Below are positions 7,195-16,396 of a DNA stretch of 64,000 nt, one piece after another. A program made the translations under genes and the position numbers. Source of the stretch: Sphingomonas sp. (GTDB lineage: Bacteria > Pseudomonadota > Alphaproteobacteria > Sphingomonadales > Sphingomonadaceae); the NCBI RefSeq assembly GCF_019746015.1, contig NZ_JAIESM010000039.1, positions 1 through 64,000 on the forward strand, given 5' to 3'. Positions within the stretch are counted from its first letter, which is position 1. Each line of letters begins with the position of its first letter. Under the pieces are notes generated by a model. It did not search any database. It was not told the DNA's origin and saw nothing but the letters and a program-made list of their open reading frames with translations.

Positions 7195-10100
7195 GCGCGC
7201 CCCGCTTCACGACCTCCGAAATGGGCGGTGTCCAGCTTGCCGCCGTGATGACGCTGGCGCGCAATGGCTGGCGCTATATGCCCCGCGCCGAGGTCGATGC
7301 CGAGCGGCGTGGGCGGCTTGATGGCATTGTGCTGGAAGATGTGCTGGCCGAACGTATCCTCGCACTCAACACGGTGCGCCAACGCGGTCGCAGCCATCCT
7401 GTGACCGAAAGCGCCGCGCGTGAGGCGGTGGACCGGCTCAAGGGTCTTGCCGCCAACCTCTCCGAAGGGCTGCTCACCGCCAACGGCAAGGCGAGCGACA
7501 TGCTGCGGCTCGGCACGTCGGTCGATATGACGATCGAGGGGGAGACCAAGGGCCGCCAGCTGCGCTTCATCGATTGGGACAACCCCGCCAACAACCGCTT
7601 CCACATGACCTGCGAATTCGCCGTGCGGCGTGAACGGCGGGACGATACCCGGCGGCCCGACATCGTGCTGTTCGTCAACGGCGTGCCGCTGGTGGTGATC
7701 GAGGTGAAGAAGAGCGCCGTCGCGACTGCCGAAGGCGTTAGCCAGATGATCCGCAACCAGAACCCGGATGGTGAAATCCCCCGGCTGTTTGTGCCTGCCC
7801 AGCTGCTGATCGCCGCCAACGACAGCGCCCCGCGCTATGCCACCACCGGCACCCCAGCCCCGTTCTGGGCACACTGGCGCGAGGAAGGCTTTGGCGAGGG
7901 CGAACTGCACACGCGCGTCAACCGCGGGCTCGACCCGGAAGAGGCAGCGCGGATCTGGACCGATTTCAGTCCGTTCCGCCGCGCCCATGACAAGCTGATG
8001 GACGCAGGCAGCGGCGGGCGCCTGCCCACCGAACTCGATCGCACGCTGATCGGCCTCTGCACACCGGAGCGCCTGCTCAAGATCGTGCGCGGCTTCACCC
8101 TGTTCGACAATGGCAAGAAGAAGGTCGCCCGCTACCAGCAGTTCTTCGGCGTGGAACGCACGCTGGAGCGCGTGGCGCAGGTCGACAAGGCTGGCAAGCG
8201 TGCCGGGGGCGTCATCTGGCACACGCAGGGGTCCGGCAAATCGCTCACTATGGTGATGCTGGCGGGTGCGATCGAGCGGGCCTATCCGCGTGCGCGGCTG
8301 ATCCTGGTGACCGACCGGGTCGATCTCGACGACCAGCTAACCGGCACCTTCCGCGACACCGGCAAATCGCCCGAACAGGCCGCGACGGGCAAAGAGCTGA
8401 TCCGGCTGCTCCGCGAAAAGCGCGCGGTGGTCACGACACTGATCCACAAGTTCCGCTCTGGCCTCGCCGCTGCCGGTCAGTTCGTTGACGATGATCAGGA
8501 CATTTTCGTGCTGGTCGACGAAAGCCATCGCAGTCAGGCCGTGACCGATATCGACAGCCTGCACGCTCAGATGCGCAAGGTGCTGCCCCGCGCCGCCTAT
8601 ATCGGCTTTACCGGCACGCCTCTGCTCAAGTCGGAGAAGAGCACCTTCGACCGCTTTGGCGGGCTGATCCACGACTACAAGATTGATCGCGCCGTTGAGG
8701 ACAAGGCCGTGGTCCGGCTGCTTTACGAGGGCCGCCATGTGGACATGACGGTGCAGCAGGCCCCGCTCGACAAATGGTTCGACCGGGTGACGCGCGAGCT
8801 TTCTGCCGACCAGTGCGCCGATCTCAAGAAGCGCATGGCCCGGGCGCAGGTGGTGCAGGGTGTAAAGCCCTGGCTTCAGGAAGTGGCCTGGGACGTCGCC
8901 AATGATTTTGACCGCAACCTGCGCGGCACGCCGTACAAGGCGCAGCTGGTCGCACCGTTCAAGCGGGAGGCGGTGCTGCTCAAGAAGCTGCTCGACGAAA
9001 CCGGGCTCGTGACCAGCGCGGTCATCATCTCCGAAGAGGACGACCGGCAGGGCCACGAAGCGGTTGGGGCCGAGGATGAGGACGATGTCGTGAAGGCATA
9101 CCTCAAGCAAGTGACTGCGTTGCAGCCGCTCAAGACCTTTGAAAAGGACACGATCCGGGCGTTCATCGCCGGCACCGGGGTTGATGTGCTGATCGTGGTC
9201 GACAAGCTGCTCACCGGCTTCGACGCGCCCCGCAACCAGACGCTCTATCTCGCCAAGGAACTGCGAGAGCATAAGCTGCTGCAGGCGATTGCGCGGGTGA
9301 ACCGGCTGTTCTCGTCAAGCGAGGAGGACGAGCTGGGCCGCCCGCTGCACGAGAAGGAACATGGCCGGATCGTCGATTATGTCGGGAGCCTCGGGAACCT
9401 CGATCAGGCGCTGACCAGCTACCGCGAGTTCGCAGGCTATGACGAAAGTGACGTCGCCCACGCCATGCTTTCGCTCCATGATGAGGCAGAGCTGTTGCCA
9501 GACCGGCATGCCGCGCTGCTCGACATGTTCAAGGGCATCAGCAACGCGTTCGACATGGAAGCCTACCAGCTCCACCTGCGGGAGGAACTGACCCGCAGGC
9601 GCTTCTATGAAAGGCTGAGCGCGTTCGCCCGCACGTTGCAGACTGCGTTCTCATGCCAGCAATGGATCGAGGAGACCGAAGAGCGGGTCATTGCCAACTA
9701 CAAGGCGGACCTGAAGCGCTTCGAGGAGCTGCGCCGGGCGGTCCGCCTTCGGTACAGCGACGCTGACGAGGATTACGACTATCGCCGCTATCAGGCGGCC
9801 ATCCGCGCGCTGCTCGACAAGCATATCGATGCCAGCGAACTGATGTCCGTGGTTCCCCCCGTCGATATCTTCGACGATCAGAGCTTCCGGCAGGTGGTGG
9901 AAGGACAGAGCGGAAGCCCAGCCTCCGTCGCCGACACCATTCTTTCCGCAGCAACCCGCACCATCAACGAACGAATGGAGGAAGACCCCGCGCTCTATGC
10001 GCGCTTCTCGCGCATGGTTCAGGAAATCATCGATGCTTTCCGTGAGGGGCGCCTGAGTGAGGCCGAATACCTGAACCAGGCGCAGGAGGTGCGCGCCACT

Positions 10101-10457
10101 GTCGTGCGCGAGTCTCAGGGACAGGGCGGCGGTGACCTGCCCGAAGCGGTTCGCGGCACTCCGTTGACCAGCGCGCTGTACCGGCAGGCTGCCGCGTCCA
10201 TGCGTGAAATCTCGGGCGCCCAGACCGAAGATATTGCATCGCTCATCGCTCTCGAGTTCGCGAACATCATCAGTCGGCATGCCCGCGTGGGCTGGACCAA
10301 CGATGCAGACATCGAAAAGCTGATGCGGCAGGACATGGATGATTTCCTGATCGATGAAATCAAGAACAAGCGCGGTCAGTACGGGCTCGATTTCGATCTG
10401 ATCGACGAGATGCTCGATCAGGCCATTGCCCGCGCCAGGAAGCTCGCGGCCCAATGA
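7191..10457 (+). CDS. hsdR: type I restriction enzyme subunit R
   Basis: A 1088-aa motor and nuclease subunit. The N-terminal PD-(D/E)xK nuclease shows PD (156-157) and E171/K173 in VVIEVKK. The SF2 helicase part has Walker A GSGKS (347-351), DESH (443-446), FTGTP and the LQAIARVNR motif VI. The C-terminal helical region contacts the MTase. The start is GTG, overlapping the preceding stop. Length and all motifs are intact, so restriction should be active. Confidence 0.96.
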   Translation: MSAPRFTTSEMGGVQLAAVMTLARNGWRYMPRAEVDAERRGRLDGIVLEDVLAERILALNTVRQRGRSHPVTESAAREAVDRLKGLAANLSEGLLTANGKASDMLRLGTSVDMTIEGETKGRQLRFIDWDNPANNRFHMTCEFAVRRERRDDTRRPDIVLFVNGVPLVVIEVKKSAVATAEGVSQMIRNQNPDGEIPRLFVPAQLLIAANDSAPRYATTGTPAPFWAHWREEGFGEGELHTRVNRGLDPEEAARIWTDFSPFRRAHDKLMDAGSGGRLPTELDRTLIGLCTPERLLKIVRGFTLFDNGKKKVARYQQFFGVERTLERVAQVDKAGKRAGGVIWHTQGSGKSLTMVMLAGAIERAYPRARLILVTDRVDLDDQLTGTFRDTGKSPEQAATGKELIRLLREKRAVVTTLIHKFRSGLAAAGQFVDDDQDIFVLVDESHRSQAVTDIDSLHAQMRKVLPRAAYIGFTGTPLLKSEKSTFDRFGGLIHDYKIDRAVEDKAVVRLLYEGRHVDMTVQQAPLDKWFDRVTRELSADQCADLKKRMARAQVVQGVKPWLQEVAWDVANDFDRNLRGTPYKAQLVAPFKREAVLLKKLLDETGLVTSAVIISEEDDRQGHEAVGAEDEDDVVKAYLKQVTALQPLKTFEKDTIRAFIAGTGVDVLIVVDKLLTGFDAPRNQTLYLAKELREHKLLQAIARVNRLFSSSEEDELGRPLHEKEHGRIVDYVGSLGNLDQALTSYREFAGYDESDVAHAMLSLHDEAELLPDRHAALLDMFKGISNAFDMEAYQLHLREELTRRRFYERLSAFARTLQTAFSCQQWIEETEERVIANYKADLKRFEELRRAVRLRYSDADEDYDYRRYQAAIRALLDKHIDASELMSVVPPVDIFDDQSFRQVVEGQSGSPASVADTILSAATRTINERMEEDPALYARFSRMVQEIIDAFREGRLSEAEYLNQAQEVRATVVRESQGQGGGDLPEAVRGTPLTSALYRQAAASMREISGAQTEDIASLIALEFANIISRHARVGWTNDADIEKLMRQDMDDFLIDEIKNKRGQYGLDFDLIDEMLDQAIARARKLAAQ

Positions 10458-11164
10458 CCGAGGTGGCCGGACGATTGGAGATCGGCACGGAAGCGTTCGA
10501 CTACACGCTTCGCAGATCTGCGCGAAAGACCTTGGGAATCTCTGTAAAGCCGGACGGCAGCGTCGTGGTCACAGCGCCTGAGACAGCCGAAGCAAGCCAG
10601 ATCGAAGCCATTCTGCGCAAGCGAGCCTCATGGATCCTCAACAAGGTCGATGAGGCTGTCTTGCGCACGCCGCCCTTGCCCCCTCGCCGATTCATCCCGG
10701 GTGAAACCCATTATTTTCTCGGCCGCCAATACCGATTGCGGGTTGATCCTGAGGCGCGAGGCACCCGCCGTGAGGACGATCGGATCATTGTAGGCGGCGT
10801 GGCTGCAGATGAGCCGAACAGGATCCGAAATCGCTTGGTACGATGGTATGAGGTTCAGGGTTATCGCATATTTTCTGAACGATTATCGGCTTGCATTCGG
10901 CCATTTGGCCCCGACTTCAAGCGCCCCAAGCTGAAAATCGTTGAGATGGAGCGTCGTTGGGGAAGCTATGTTCCAGCGTCGCATAGCCTAGTGCTAAATC
11001 ACGTCCTGGTGCAGGTGCCGGTGCCGCTGATCGACTATGTGATTACCCATGAGCTGTGTCATCTCCCGCACCCAAATCACGGACCGGAATTTGCTCACCT
11101 ATTAGGGAAGCTGATGCCCGATCATGCGCGGCGCAAGGCCAAGCTGGAACAGGTATTCACGTAG
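10454..11164 (+). CDS. YgjP-like (M48/SprT-type) metallopeptidase
   Basis: A 236-aa protein of the YgjP/WLM-like metal-dependent hydrolase family. The N-terminal half is beta-rich; the C-terminal half contains MERRWGSY and the zinc motif HELCH (199-203), with a further His at 209. YgjP-like genes very often follow hsdR in type I RM loci; their role there is unproven, possibly turnover of restriction subunits. It overlaps hsdR by 4 bp, and its end overlaps the convergent GIY-YIG gene by 43 bp. Confidence 0.85.
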   Translation: MTEVAGRLEIGTEAFDYTLRRSARKTLGISVKPDGSVVVTAPETAEASQIEAILRKRASWILNKVDEAVLRTPPLPPRRFIPGETHYFLGRQYRLRVDPEARGTRREDDRIIVGGVAADEPNRIRNRLVRWYEVQGYRIFSERLSACIRPFGPDFKRPKLKIVEMERRWGSYVPASHSLVLNHVLVQVPVPLIDYVITHELCHLPHPNHGPEFAHLLGKLMPDHARRKAKLEQVFT

Positions 11165-11850
11165 CTCGGGCCAGGCATCGACGCGAGCAATTCGCGATCA
11201 TCCAGCCACCACTCGCAGTCCTCGCCGCAGCCGGGGCATTGCTGTGTTCGATTGGCGATCTTCGAGACCCGCAACCGCTTGGGCCAGCACGCCGCATAGT
11301 CCGCCGGATCGATCCACCTGTTCACATGTCCACATGTGCAGGTGTGAACAATGACGACACCCTCCCGTGCTGCCTCGCTGGCGAGCATCGAGGAGCGCCG
11401 GAAATCCAGCCAGGTAGTCAGTTCTTCGACGCCCATGATCCGGCCAATATCAGGGCTGGTGTTCGCCAGTTCGTACCCGTCGCGCATCAGGCTCTGCCCC
11501 CACCGCAATTCGGCCATCAGGCTTTGACTGCGCGTCTGTGCCGTCTCGAGAATGGCAAGCCGCGGCAATCTGCCGATCGCGAACAACCCGGCGATGTGCC
11601 GATGTACCATTTGGGAGTCCGGGTTGAGTTTCTGCGATTTTCGGAAATGCCGGCGCAATCGACGCTCGATTTCGCAGCTCTGCCCGACATAGAACGGGAT
11701 GCCGTTGAACGGACCTTCTGCAAACTGCAGGCCGGGCTCACCAGGATCGAGAAGGGCATAGACGACGTAAGGCGCGCCTTCCGCTTCGTACCGTGCCTGT
11801 CGCTGCAAGGCCTTGAGGCGCTTTTCGATATCGATGGGATAGAGGGGCAT
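11122..11850 (-). CDS. GIY-YIG nuclease-family protein with C-terminal Cys cluster
   Basis: A 242-aa protein. An atypical GIY-YIG domain occupies about 27-110, with VVYALL (29-34), FYVGQ (53-57) and R63/R64 in the ERRLRRH helix. The C-terminal region has CTCGHVN and CPGC, a plausible zinc ribbon. The start at 11850 is chosen because AAAGGAG lies 6 bp upstream; a longer ORF from 11877 is less likely. Four 8-bp repeats of the partition-like type lie inside the gene and encode the CTCGHVN part. It might be a small homing-type or DNA-repair-type nuclease; the catalytic Glu is not obvious. Confidence 0.65.
   Translation of the reverse strand: MPLYPIDIEKRLKALQRQARYEAEGAPYVVYALLDPGEPGLQFAEGPFNGIPFYVGQSCEIERRLRRHFRKSQKLNPDSQMVHRHIAGLFAIGRLPRLAILETAQTRSQSLMAELRWGQSLMRDGYELANTSPDIGRIMGVEELTTWLDFRRSSMLASEAAREGVVIVHTCTCGHVNRWIDPADYAACWPKRLRVSKIANRTQQCPGCGEDCEWWLDDRELLASMPGPSYVNTCSSLALRRA
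11319..11350. repeat. four contiguous 8-bp octads (array 4)
   Basis: TGTTCACA, TGTCCACA, TGTGCAGG and TGTGAACA abut without spacing and match the octads near parA in sequence and 8-bp phase. They lie inside the GIY-YIG coding region, about 17 kb from parA. This is a possible additional binding site for the RHH partition protein. Confidence 0.5.
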
Positions 11851-11939
11851 GTCGATCTCCTTTGCTGAGTTCGACACCCCCCTCTCTCTCCACTTTCTTT
11901 GGGTCTCGGCGTCAACGACCGGTTTGAAATCAGGCCGGA

Positions 11940-12566
11940 CTATCCCGCTCCAGAAGCAGGTCGATAGCGTCCGTTGCGGCGGGCACCTGTGAAGCAGATC
12001 AAGCCTGAAGCGCTAAGCGCGGCAATGTCCCGTCGCGCGGTTTTCGCACTGACCTTCCAGTGGCCACAAATGTCCGCTGCACGGCACCGATGGCCTGCTG
12101 CGACTCGGCCGAGAAACCAGCGCTGCCGCTCGTTCAGCGCATCGGTTATTGGGTCATTTATAGGGTCAGTTTTAGGGTCATTTATACGGTCATTCTGGCG
12201 ACGATCCTGCCTTGGCGGCTGCATATCGGACGTTTTTGATGGTCGGCGAGAAGCTTTTTGGTCCACTCCGAGCCGACCATCGCCCGCCCCCTGCGAGCTT
12301 TCGATGAGCCCGATCACGAATGCCCTGATCACTGGCGAGCTGGTGACCAGGCGCAGAAAGAACACAGTATCGGGACCATGTTGACCGGAGAGCCAGTGCT
12401 TGACGGTACGCTCGCTGGCATCCGTTAGCGTCATCAATTGTTTGACAGCACGGTGCGTTCCGCCGTGCTCGCGCTCTAATAACTGGGCGATGGTTTCGGC
12501 ATAGACCTGTCTTCCAGCCAGGACTCCTTCCCACTTCGGCAACTTCCTGCCCTTTTTCGGCAACAT
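11940..12566 (-). CDS. double HTH protein with repeat linker
   Basis: A 208-aa protein with a strong start (GGAGAGGAG before ATG). Residues about 15-75 include an HTH-like segment (LMTLTDASERTVKHWLSG). The C-terminal 65 residues form a winged-helix domain (LNERQRWFLGRV, then KVSAKTARRDIAALSASGLI) like that at the end of many Fic proteins and DeoR-type regulators. Between them is a repetitive Asn-Asp-Pro linker encoded by 12-bp tandem repeats. It is transcribed divergently from the serine recombinase operon, 40 bp away, so a regulatory role over that operon is plausible. Confidence 0.6.
   Translation of the reverse strand: MLPKKGRKLPKWEGVLAGRQVYAETIAQLLEREHGGTHRAVKQLMTLTDASERTVKHWLSGQHGPDTVFFLRLVTSSPVIRAFVIGLIESSQGAGDGRLGVDQKASRRPSKTSDMQPPRQDRRQNDRINDPKTDPINDPITDALNERQRWFLGRVAAGHRCRAADICGHWKVSAKTARRDIAALSASGLICFTGARRNGRYRPASGAG
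12151..12198. repeat. four 12-bp tandem repeats in coding sequence
   Basis: Units begin at 12151, 12163, 12175 and 12187 with consensus GGGTCATTTATA. The period is a multiple of three and encodes an I-N-D-P type linker in the HTH protein. Copy number can change without a frameshift. Confidence 0.75.
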
Positions 12567-12606
12567 CTTCCGCTCCTCTCCGGCCTACACTGGTGAAAGT
12601 GCGGGG

Positions 12607-14256
12607 ATGGCGGAGTGTCCGTGGTTCGCGCTGCAGCGGTTGGTCGCCCTGGCCACGGCAGCATCGTCATTGAAAGGGCGGAAATTGAAGGATTGGGGCT
12701 ACGACGACAGTGACGGCAGAGAACAGGCGCCGCGGCTCGTGCGCGCGGCCGAATATGTTCGTATGTCGACTGACCATCAGAAATACTCGACCGAGAACCA
12801 GGCCGATGCGATTCGGCATTATGCTGCGGCGCGCGGGATCGAGATCGTGCGAACTTATGCCGACGCCGGCAAAAGCGGGCTGAAGATCGAAGGGCGCGAC
12901 GCACTCAAGCAGCTGATCGACGATGTTCAGAGTGGCGCCGCCGATTACACCATGGTCCTGGTCTATGACATCAGCCGCTGGGGCCGGTTCCAGGACGCCG
13001 ACGAAAGCGCCTATTACGAGTACATCTGCAAGCGCGCCGGGATCGCCGTCCAATACTGCGCGGAGCAGTTCGAGAATGACGGGAGCCCGGTCTCGACCAT
13101 TGTGAAGGGCGTCAAGCGCGCGATGGCCGGGGAGTACAGCCGGGAGCTGTCGACCAAGGTCTTCGCCGGGCAGGGGCGGCTGATCGAAAAGGGATACCGC
13201 CAAGGCGGACCTGCCGGGTTCGGGCTTCGCCGGACCTTGATCGACGAAACCGGCACAACCAAAGGCGTGCTCACCCGGGGCGAGCACAAGAGCATCCAGA
13301 CCGACCGGGTGATTTTGACGCCCGGCCCGGATGAGGAAATCGCCATCGTCCGCAGCGTCTACGCCGCTTTCGTCCATGACGGGCTAAGCGAGCGCGAAAT
13401 CGCCGATGACCTCAACAGCCGTGGCATTCCAACTGATCTCGGGCGGCCATGGACGCGCGGCACGGTCCATCAGCTCCTTATCAACGGCAAGTACGTCGGC
13501 GACAATGTGTGGAACCGGCAGTCGTTCAAGCTGAAGAAGAAGCGGGTCCGCAACGACCCCGAAATGTGGATACGCAGCCCCGGCGCGTTCGAAGCCATCG
13601 TCGAGCGCGACCTGTTCGATGCCGCCCAGGCGCTCATCGGCGCGCGGTCCTTCAGGCTGTCCGATGCCGAAATGATCGATGCGCTGCGCACGGTTTATGA
13701 AAGCAAAGGCCTGCTCTCGGGGATCATCATCGACGAATGTGAGGGTCTGCCCTCCAGCAGCGCCTATTCGTCGCGGTTTGGCAGCTTGCTGCGGGCCTAC
13801 AGCCTGGTCGGCTATTCGCCGGATCGCGACTACCGCTACCTCGCGGTCAATCGTGCGCTGCGCCGACTGCACCCGGACATTCTTCGCGAGGTCCTTGAAG
13901 GCCTGAAGGCCCAGGGCAGTGAAGCATGGCAGGATCTGGAGACTGACCGGGTCATCGTGAACGATGAGTTCAGCCTGTCCGTCGTCATCGTCCGTTGCAC
14001 GCCCACACCGACGGGTCTGCTGCGCTGGAAGATCCGCTTCGACACCTCCAAGATGCCCGACATCACCCCCGTGGTCCGCATGGACGCCGGCAACCGGCAG
14101 CCCTTCGACTACTATCTCTTCCCAAGGCTAGATGTTGCGGCCGAACGGGTGCGACTAGCCGAGGACAACGATCTACTGCTTGATGCCTACCGGTTCGACG
14201 CCCTCGATTTCTTCTACGAAATCGCAGCGCCCGTCCGAGTTGCGGAGGCTGCCTGA
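12607..14256 (+). CDS. large serine recombinase
   Basis: A protein of up to 549 aa. The resolvase-type catalytic domain starts at about residue 45 (RAAEYVRMSTDHQ, with the catalytic Ser followed by Thr), continues through YDISRWGRF and GEYSRELS, and is followed by a recombinase domain (AFVHDGLSEREIADDLNSRGIP). The C-terminal 230 residues are less typical and lack an obvious zinc ribbon. The first 44 residues resemble no family member, so a GTG at 12739 is an alternative start. It overlaps the first ParB-like gene by one base. Whether this is a second integration system of the island or a plasmid resolution enzyme cannot be decided. Confidence 0.88.
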   Translation: MAECPWFALQRLVALATAASSLKGRKLKDWGYDDSDGREQAPRLVRAAEYVRMSTDHQKYSTENQADAIRHYAAARGIEIVRTYADAGKSGLKIEGRDALKQLIDDVQSGAADYTMVLVYDISRWGRFQDADESAYYEYICKRAGIAVQYCAEQFENDGSPVSTIVKGVKRAMAGEYSRELSTKVFAGQGRLIEKGYRQGGPAGFGLRRTLIDETGTTKGVLTRGEHKSIQTDRVILTPGPDEEIAIVRSVYAAFVHDGLSEREIADDLNSRGIPTDLGRPWTRGTVHQLLINGKYVGDNVWNRQSFKLKKKRVRNDPEMWIRSPGAFEAIVERDLFDAAQALIGARSFRLSDAEMIDALRTVYESKGLLSGIIIDECEGLPSSSAYSSRFGSLLRAYSLVGYSPDRDYRYLAVNRALRRLHPDILREVLEGLKAQGSEAWQDLETDRVIVNDEFSLSVVIVRCTPTPTGLLRWKIRFDTSKMPDITPVVRMDAGNRQPFDYYLFPRLDVAAERVRLAEDNDLLLDAYRFDALDFFYEIAAPVRVAEAA

Positions 14257-15155
14257 TGACCGTCGCCCGACCCCAGACTATCGAGATGATCCCGATTTCC
14301 CGGATCACAGTGCTCAACCCCCGGGCGCGCAACAAGCGTCAGCACCGCGAGATCGTCAACAATATCGAGACCATCGGCCTGAAGCGCCCCATCACGGTAA
14401 GCAAGCATGATGGTCCGGGCGGCACGCGCTACGATTTGGTCTGCGGTGAGGGGCGGCTCGAGGCTTTCCAGATGCTGGGTCAGACCGAGATACCGGCGGT
14501 GGTGATCGAAGCCAGCGAGAGCGAATGCCTCGTCATGAGCCTCGTGGAGAACATTGCCCGCAGGGTGCAGCGCCCGATCGACGTCATGAACGAGATCGGT
14601 GCCCTGCGGAAACGCGGTTACACCGAAGCCGAAATCTCCCGCAAAATCGGCATCACCAGTGGGTGGGTCAGCATGATCGTGACCCTGCTCGAGCGTGGCG
14701 AGGAAAGGCTGCTGTCAGCGGTCGAGACGGGGCTGATCCCCATCAGCCTTGCGATGGAAATCTCGCGCGCCGAAAGCGAAGAGGCGCAAAATCTGCTGCT
14801 CGAAGCCTACGAAACCGGCAAGTTGAGAGGGAAGAAGCTGGCTTCGGTTCGCCGGCTCCTCGACCTCCGCATGCGCGGGCGCAGCAAGTCGATAACGGTG
14901 GGGAAGTTTGGGCGGAAGGGCTCCACCCGCAAGCTGACCGCCAGCGACCTGATGCAAGTCTATCAGCGCGAGGCCGAAAAGCAGCGCCTGCTCGTGAAGA
15001 AATCGGATTTCACCCAGACCCGCCTTCTCTTTATCGTCGAGGCAATCAAGGATTTGCTCACGGACGACGGGTTTCTGACCTTGCTGAGGGCGGAAGGGCT
15101 TGAAACAATGCCCCGGGCGCTGGCCATGCGGATCGCGGGCGAAGTCGATGACTGA
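14256..15155 (+). CDS. ParB/RepB/Spo0J-like protein 1
   Basis: A 299-aa protein with a ParB N-terminal fold (ISRITVLNPR, then IGLKRPITV). Its CTP-binding box reads GEGRLEAF (64-67 GEGR) in place of the usual GERRxRA. The ParB HTH follows (YTEAEISRKIGITSGWVSMIV), then a variable C-terminal region. It is translationally coupled to the serine recombinase upstream and to a second ParB-like protein downstream. There is no ParA next to it, so chromosome-type partition is unlikely; it may act as a DNA-binding cofactor for the recombinase. Confidence 0.85.
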   Translation: MTVARPQTIEMIPISRITVLNPRARNKRQHREIVNNIETIGLKRPITVSKHDGPGGTRYDLVCGEGRLEAFQMLGQTEIPAVVIEASESECLVMSLVENIARRVQRPIDVMNEIGALRKRGYTEAEISRKIGITSGWVSMIVTLLERGEERLLSAVETGLIPISLAMEISRAESEEAQNLLLEAYETGKLRGKKLASVRRLLDLRMRGRSKSITVGKFGRKGSTRKLTASDLMQVYQREAEKQRLLVKKSDFTQTRLLFIVEAIKDLLTDDGFLTLLRAEGLETMPRALAMRIAGEVDD

Positions 15156-16110
15156 CTGGCCATCAGCAGAGCGCCCGCCCGCAGATCCCGGCTCCGACAA
15201 TCGAGTCCGGCTAGGTTTCGAGCGCCAGTCTGTCACAGTGAGCATCGACCAGATCGTACCGCTGAAAACATTGCGCGAGGGCGTTCGGGAAAGCCGGAAA
15301 TATGCCCAAATCGTGAGCTCGATCAAAGCGATTGGCTTGGTCGAAGCCCCTGCCGTCGTCCCGAACCCGAAAAATTCAGAGCAGTATTTCCTCCTCGACG
15401 GCCATTTGCGCATCGAGGTGCTCAAGCAGCTCGGCATAGAAAGGGTCGAGTGTCTCGTCGCCAATGATGACGAGACCTACACCTACAACAAACGCGTCAA
15501 TCGCCTGCCGCCGATCCAGGAACACCGGATGATCGTGCGCGCCATCGAGCGCGGTGTCACCGAGGCGGTGATCGCCGACGCGCTCGGCCTGGAGGTGGGT
15601 TCGATCCGTGCGAGGTTCCGCCTCCTCGATGGCATCTGCGAAGAGACTGCGGACATGCTCAAGGACACCAATTGTTCGATGCGGGTCTTCGACATGCTGC
15701 GCCGCATGTCGCCGATGCGCCAGATCGAGGCGGCGGACCTGATGATCGGCCAGAACAATTACTCACTGATCTTCGCACGCGCGCTCCTCGCGGCCACGCC
15801 AGAGGATCAGCTGGCCGCGCCAGCAAAGAAGACGCGGAAGAATGACCTCACGGGCCCGACCAGCCAACAGATTTCCCGGATGGAGCGGGAGCTTGCCACT
15901 CTCCAGACGCAGGTGAAATCAGTCGAGGACAGCTACGGCATCGACAATCTCCACCTGACGTTCGCGCGCGGCTATGTCGCGAAGCTGCTCAGCAACGCCC
16001 GCGTCGTTCGCTGGCTCTCGAACCATCGGCAGGAATATCTGTCTGAGTTTCAGCGGATTGCGGAGATCGAGTCGATCGGGACGGTCGCCACGCCTACGCC
16101 GCAGGAATGA
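15148..16110 (+). CDS. ParB-like protein 2 with RepB C-terminal region
   Basis: A 320-aa ParB-fold protein. It has IDQIVPLKTLRE, then IVSSIKAIGLVEAPAVV, and the nucleotide box is replaced by LDGHLRIEVLKQLG. An HTH follows (VTEAVIADALGLEVGSIRARFRLL), then the RepB-type C-terminal domain. The start at 15148 is inside the preceding gene (8-bp overlap), which is the most natural choice; the ORF is open further upstream. It forms the third gene of the recombinase-ParB-ParB operon. The deviant CTP box suggests it does not slide like canonical ParB. Confidence 0.83.
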   Translation: MTDWPSAERPPADPGSDNRVRLGFERQSVTVSIDQIVPLKTLREGVRESRKYAQIVSSIKAIGLVEAPAVVPNPKNSEQYFLLDGHLRIEVLKQLGIERVECLVANDDETYTYNKRVNRLPPIQEHRMIVRAIERGVTEAVIADALGLEVGSIRARFRLLDGICEETADMLKDTNCSMRVFDMLRRMSPMRQIEAADLMIGQNNYSLIFARALLAATPEDQLAAPAKKTRKNDLTGPTSQQISRMERELATLQTQVKSVEDSYGIDNLHLTFARGYVAKLLSNARVVRWLSNHRQEYLSEFQRIAEIESIGTVATPTPQE

Positions 16111-16396
16111 GATGATAGAGGCCTGCCGTCGGCTCCCGTGCCGATCAATCGCACATTTCCCTCTCATCACGGTCGTCACAGTTGGACGGGCGATAGCCCC
16201 AAACAACACAAAGAGTTGAATCGGCTCGGTGGCCAGACCTGGGACAAAGCCGCCCTTCCGTACCGCCATTTCGAATGTCTGCATTTGCCAAAAGCCGACA
16301 GCCATCTTGCTTTCGACCGGCATGGATTCCCCGCAGCAGCCGGTTTTCACATGCCTTGTAGCTACTCCGCAGGCTCAAGTCTTCAAGGTCGCCCGC

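Noticed and set aside
16111..16396. possible gene between the ParB-like gene and the efflux channel
   Set aside because: ORFs here (for example 15919-16350 on the minus strand) overlap real genes or lack start signals and family similarity; left as intergenic.
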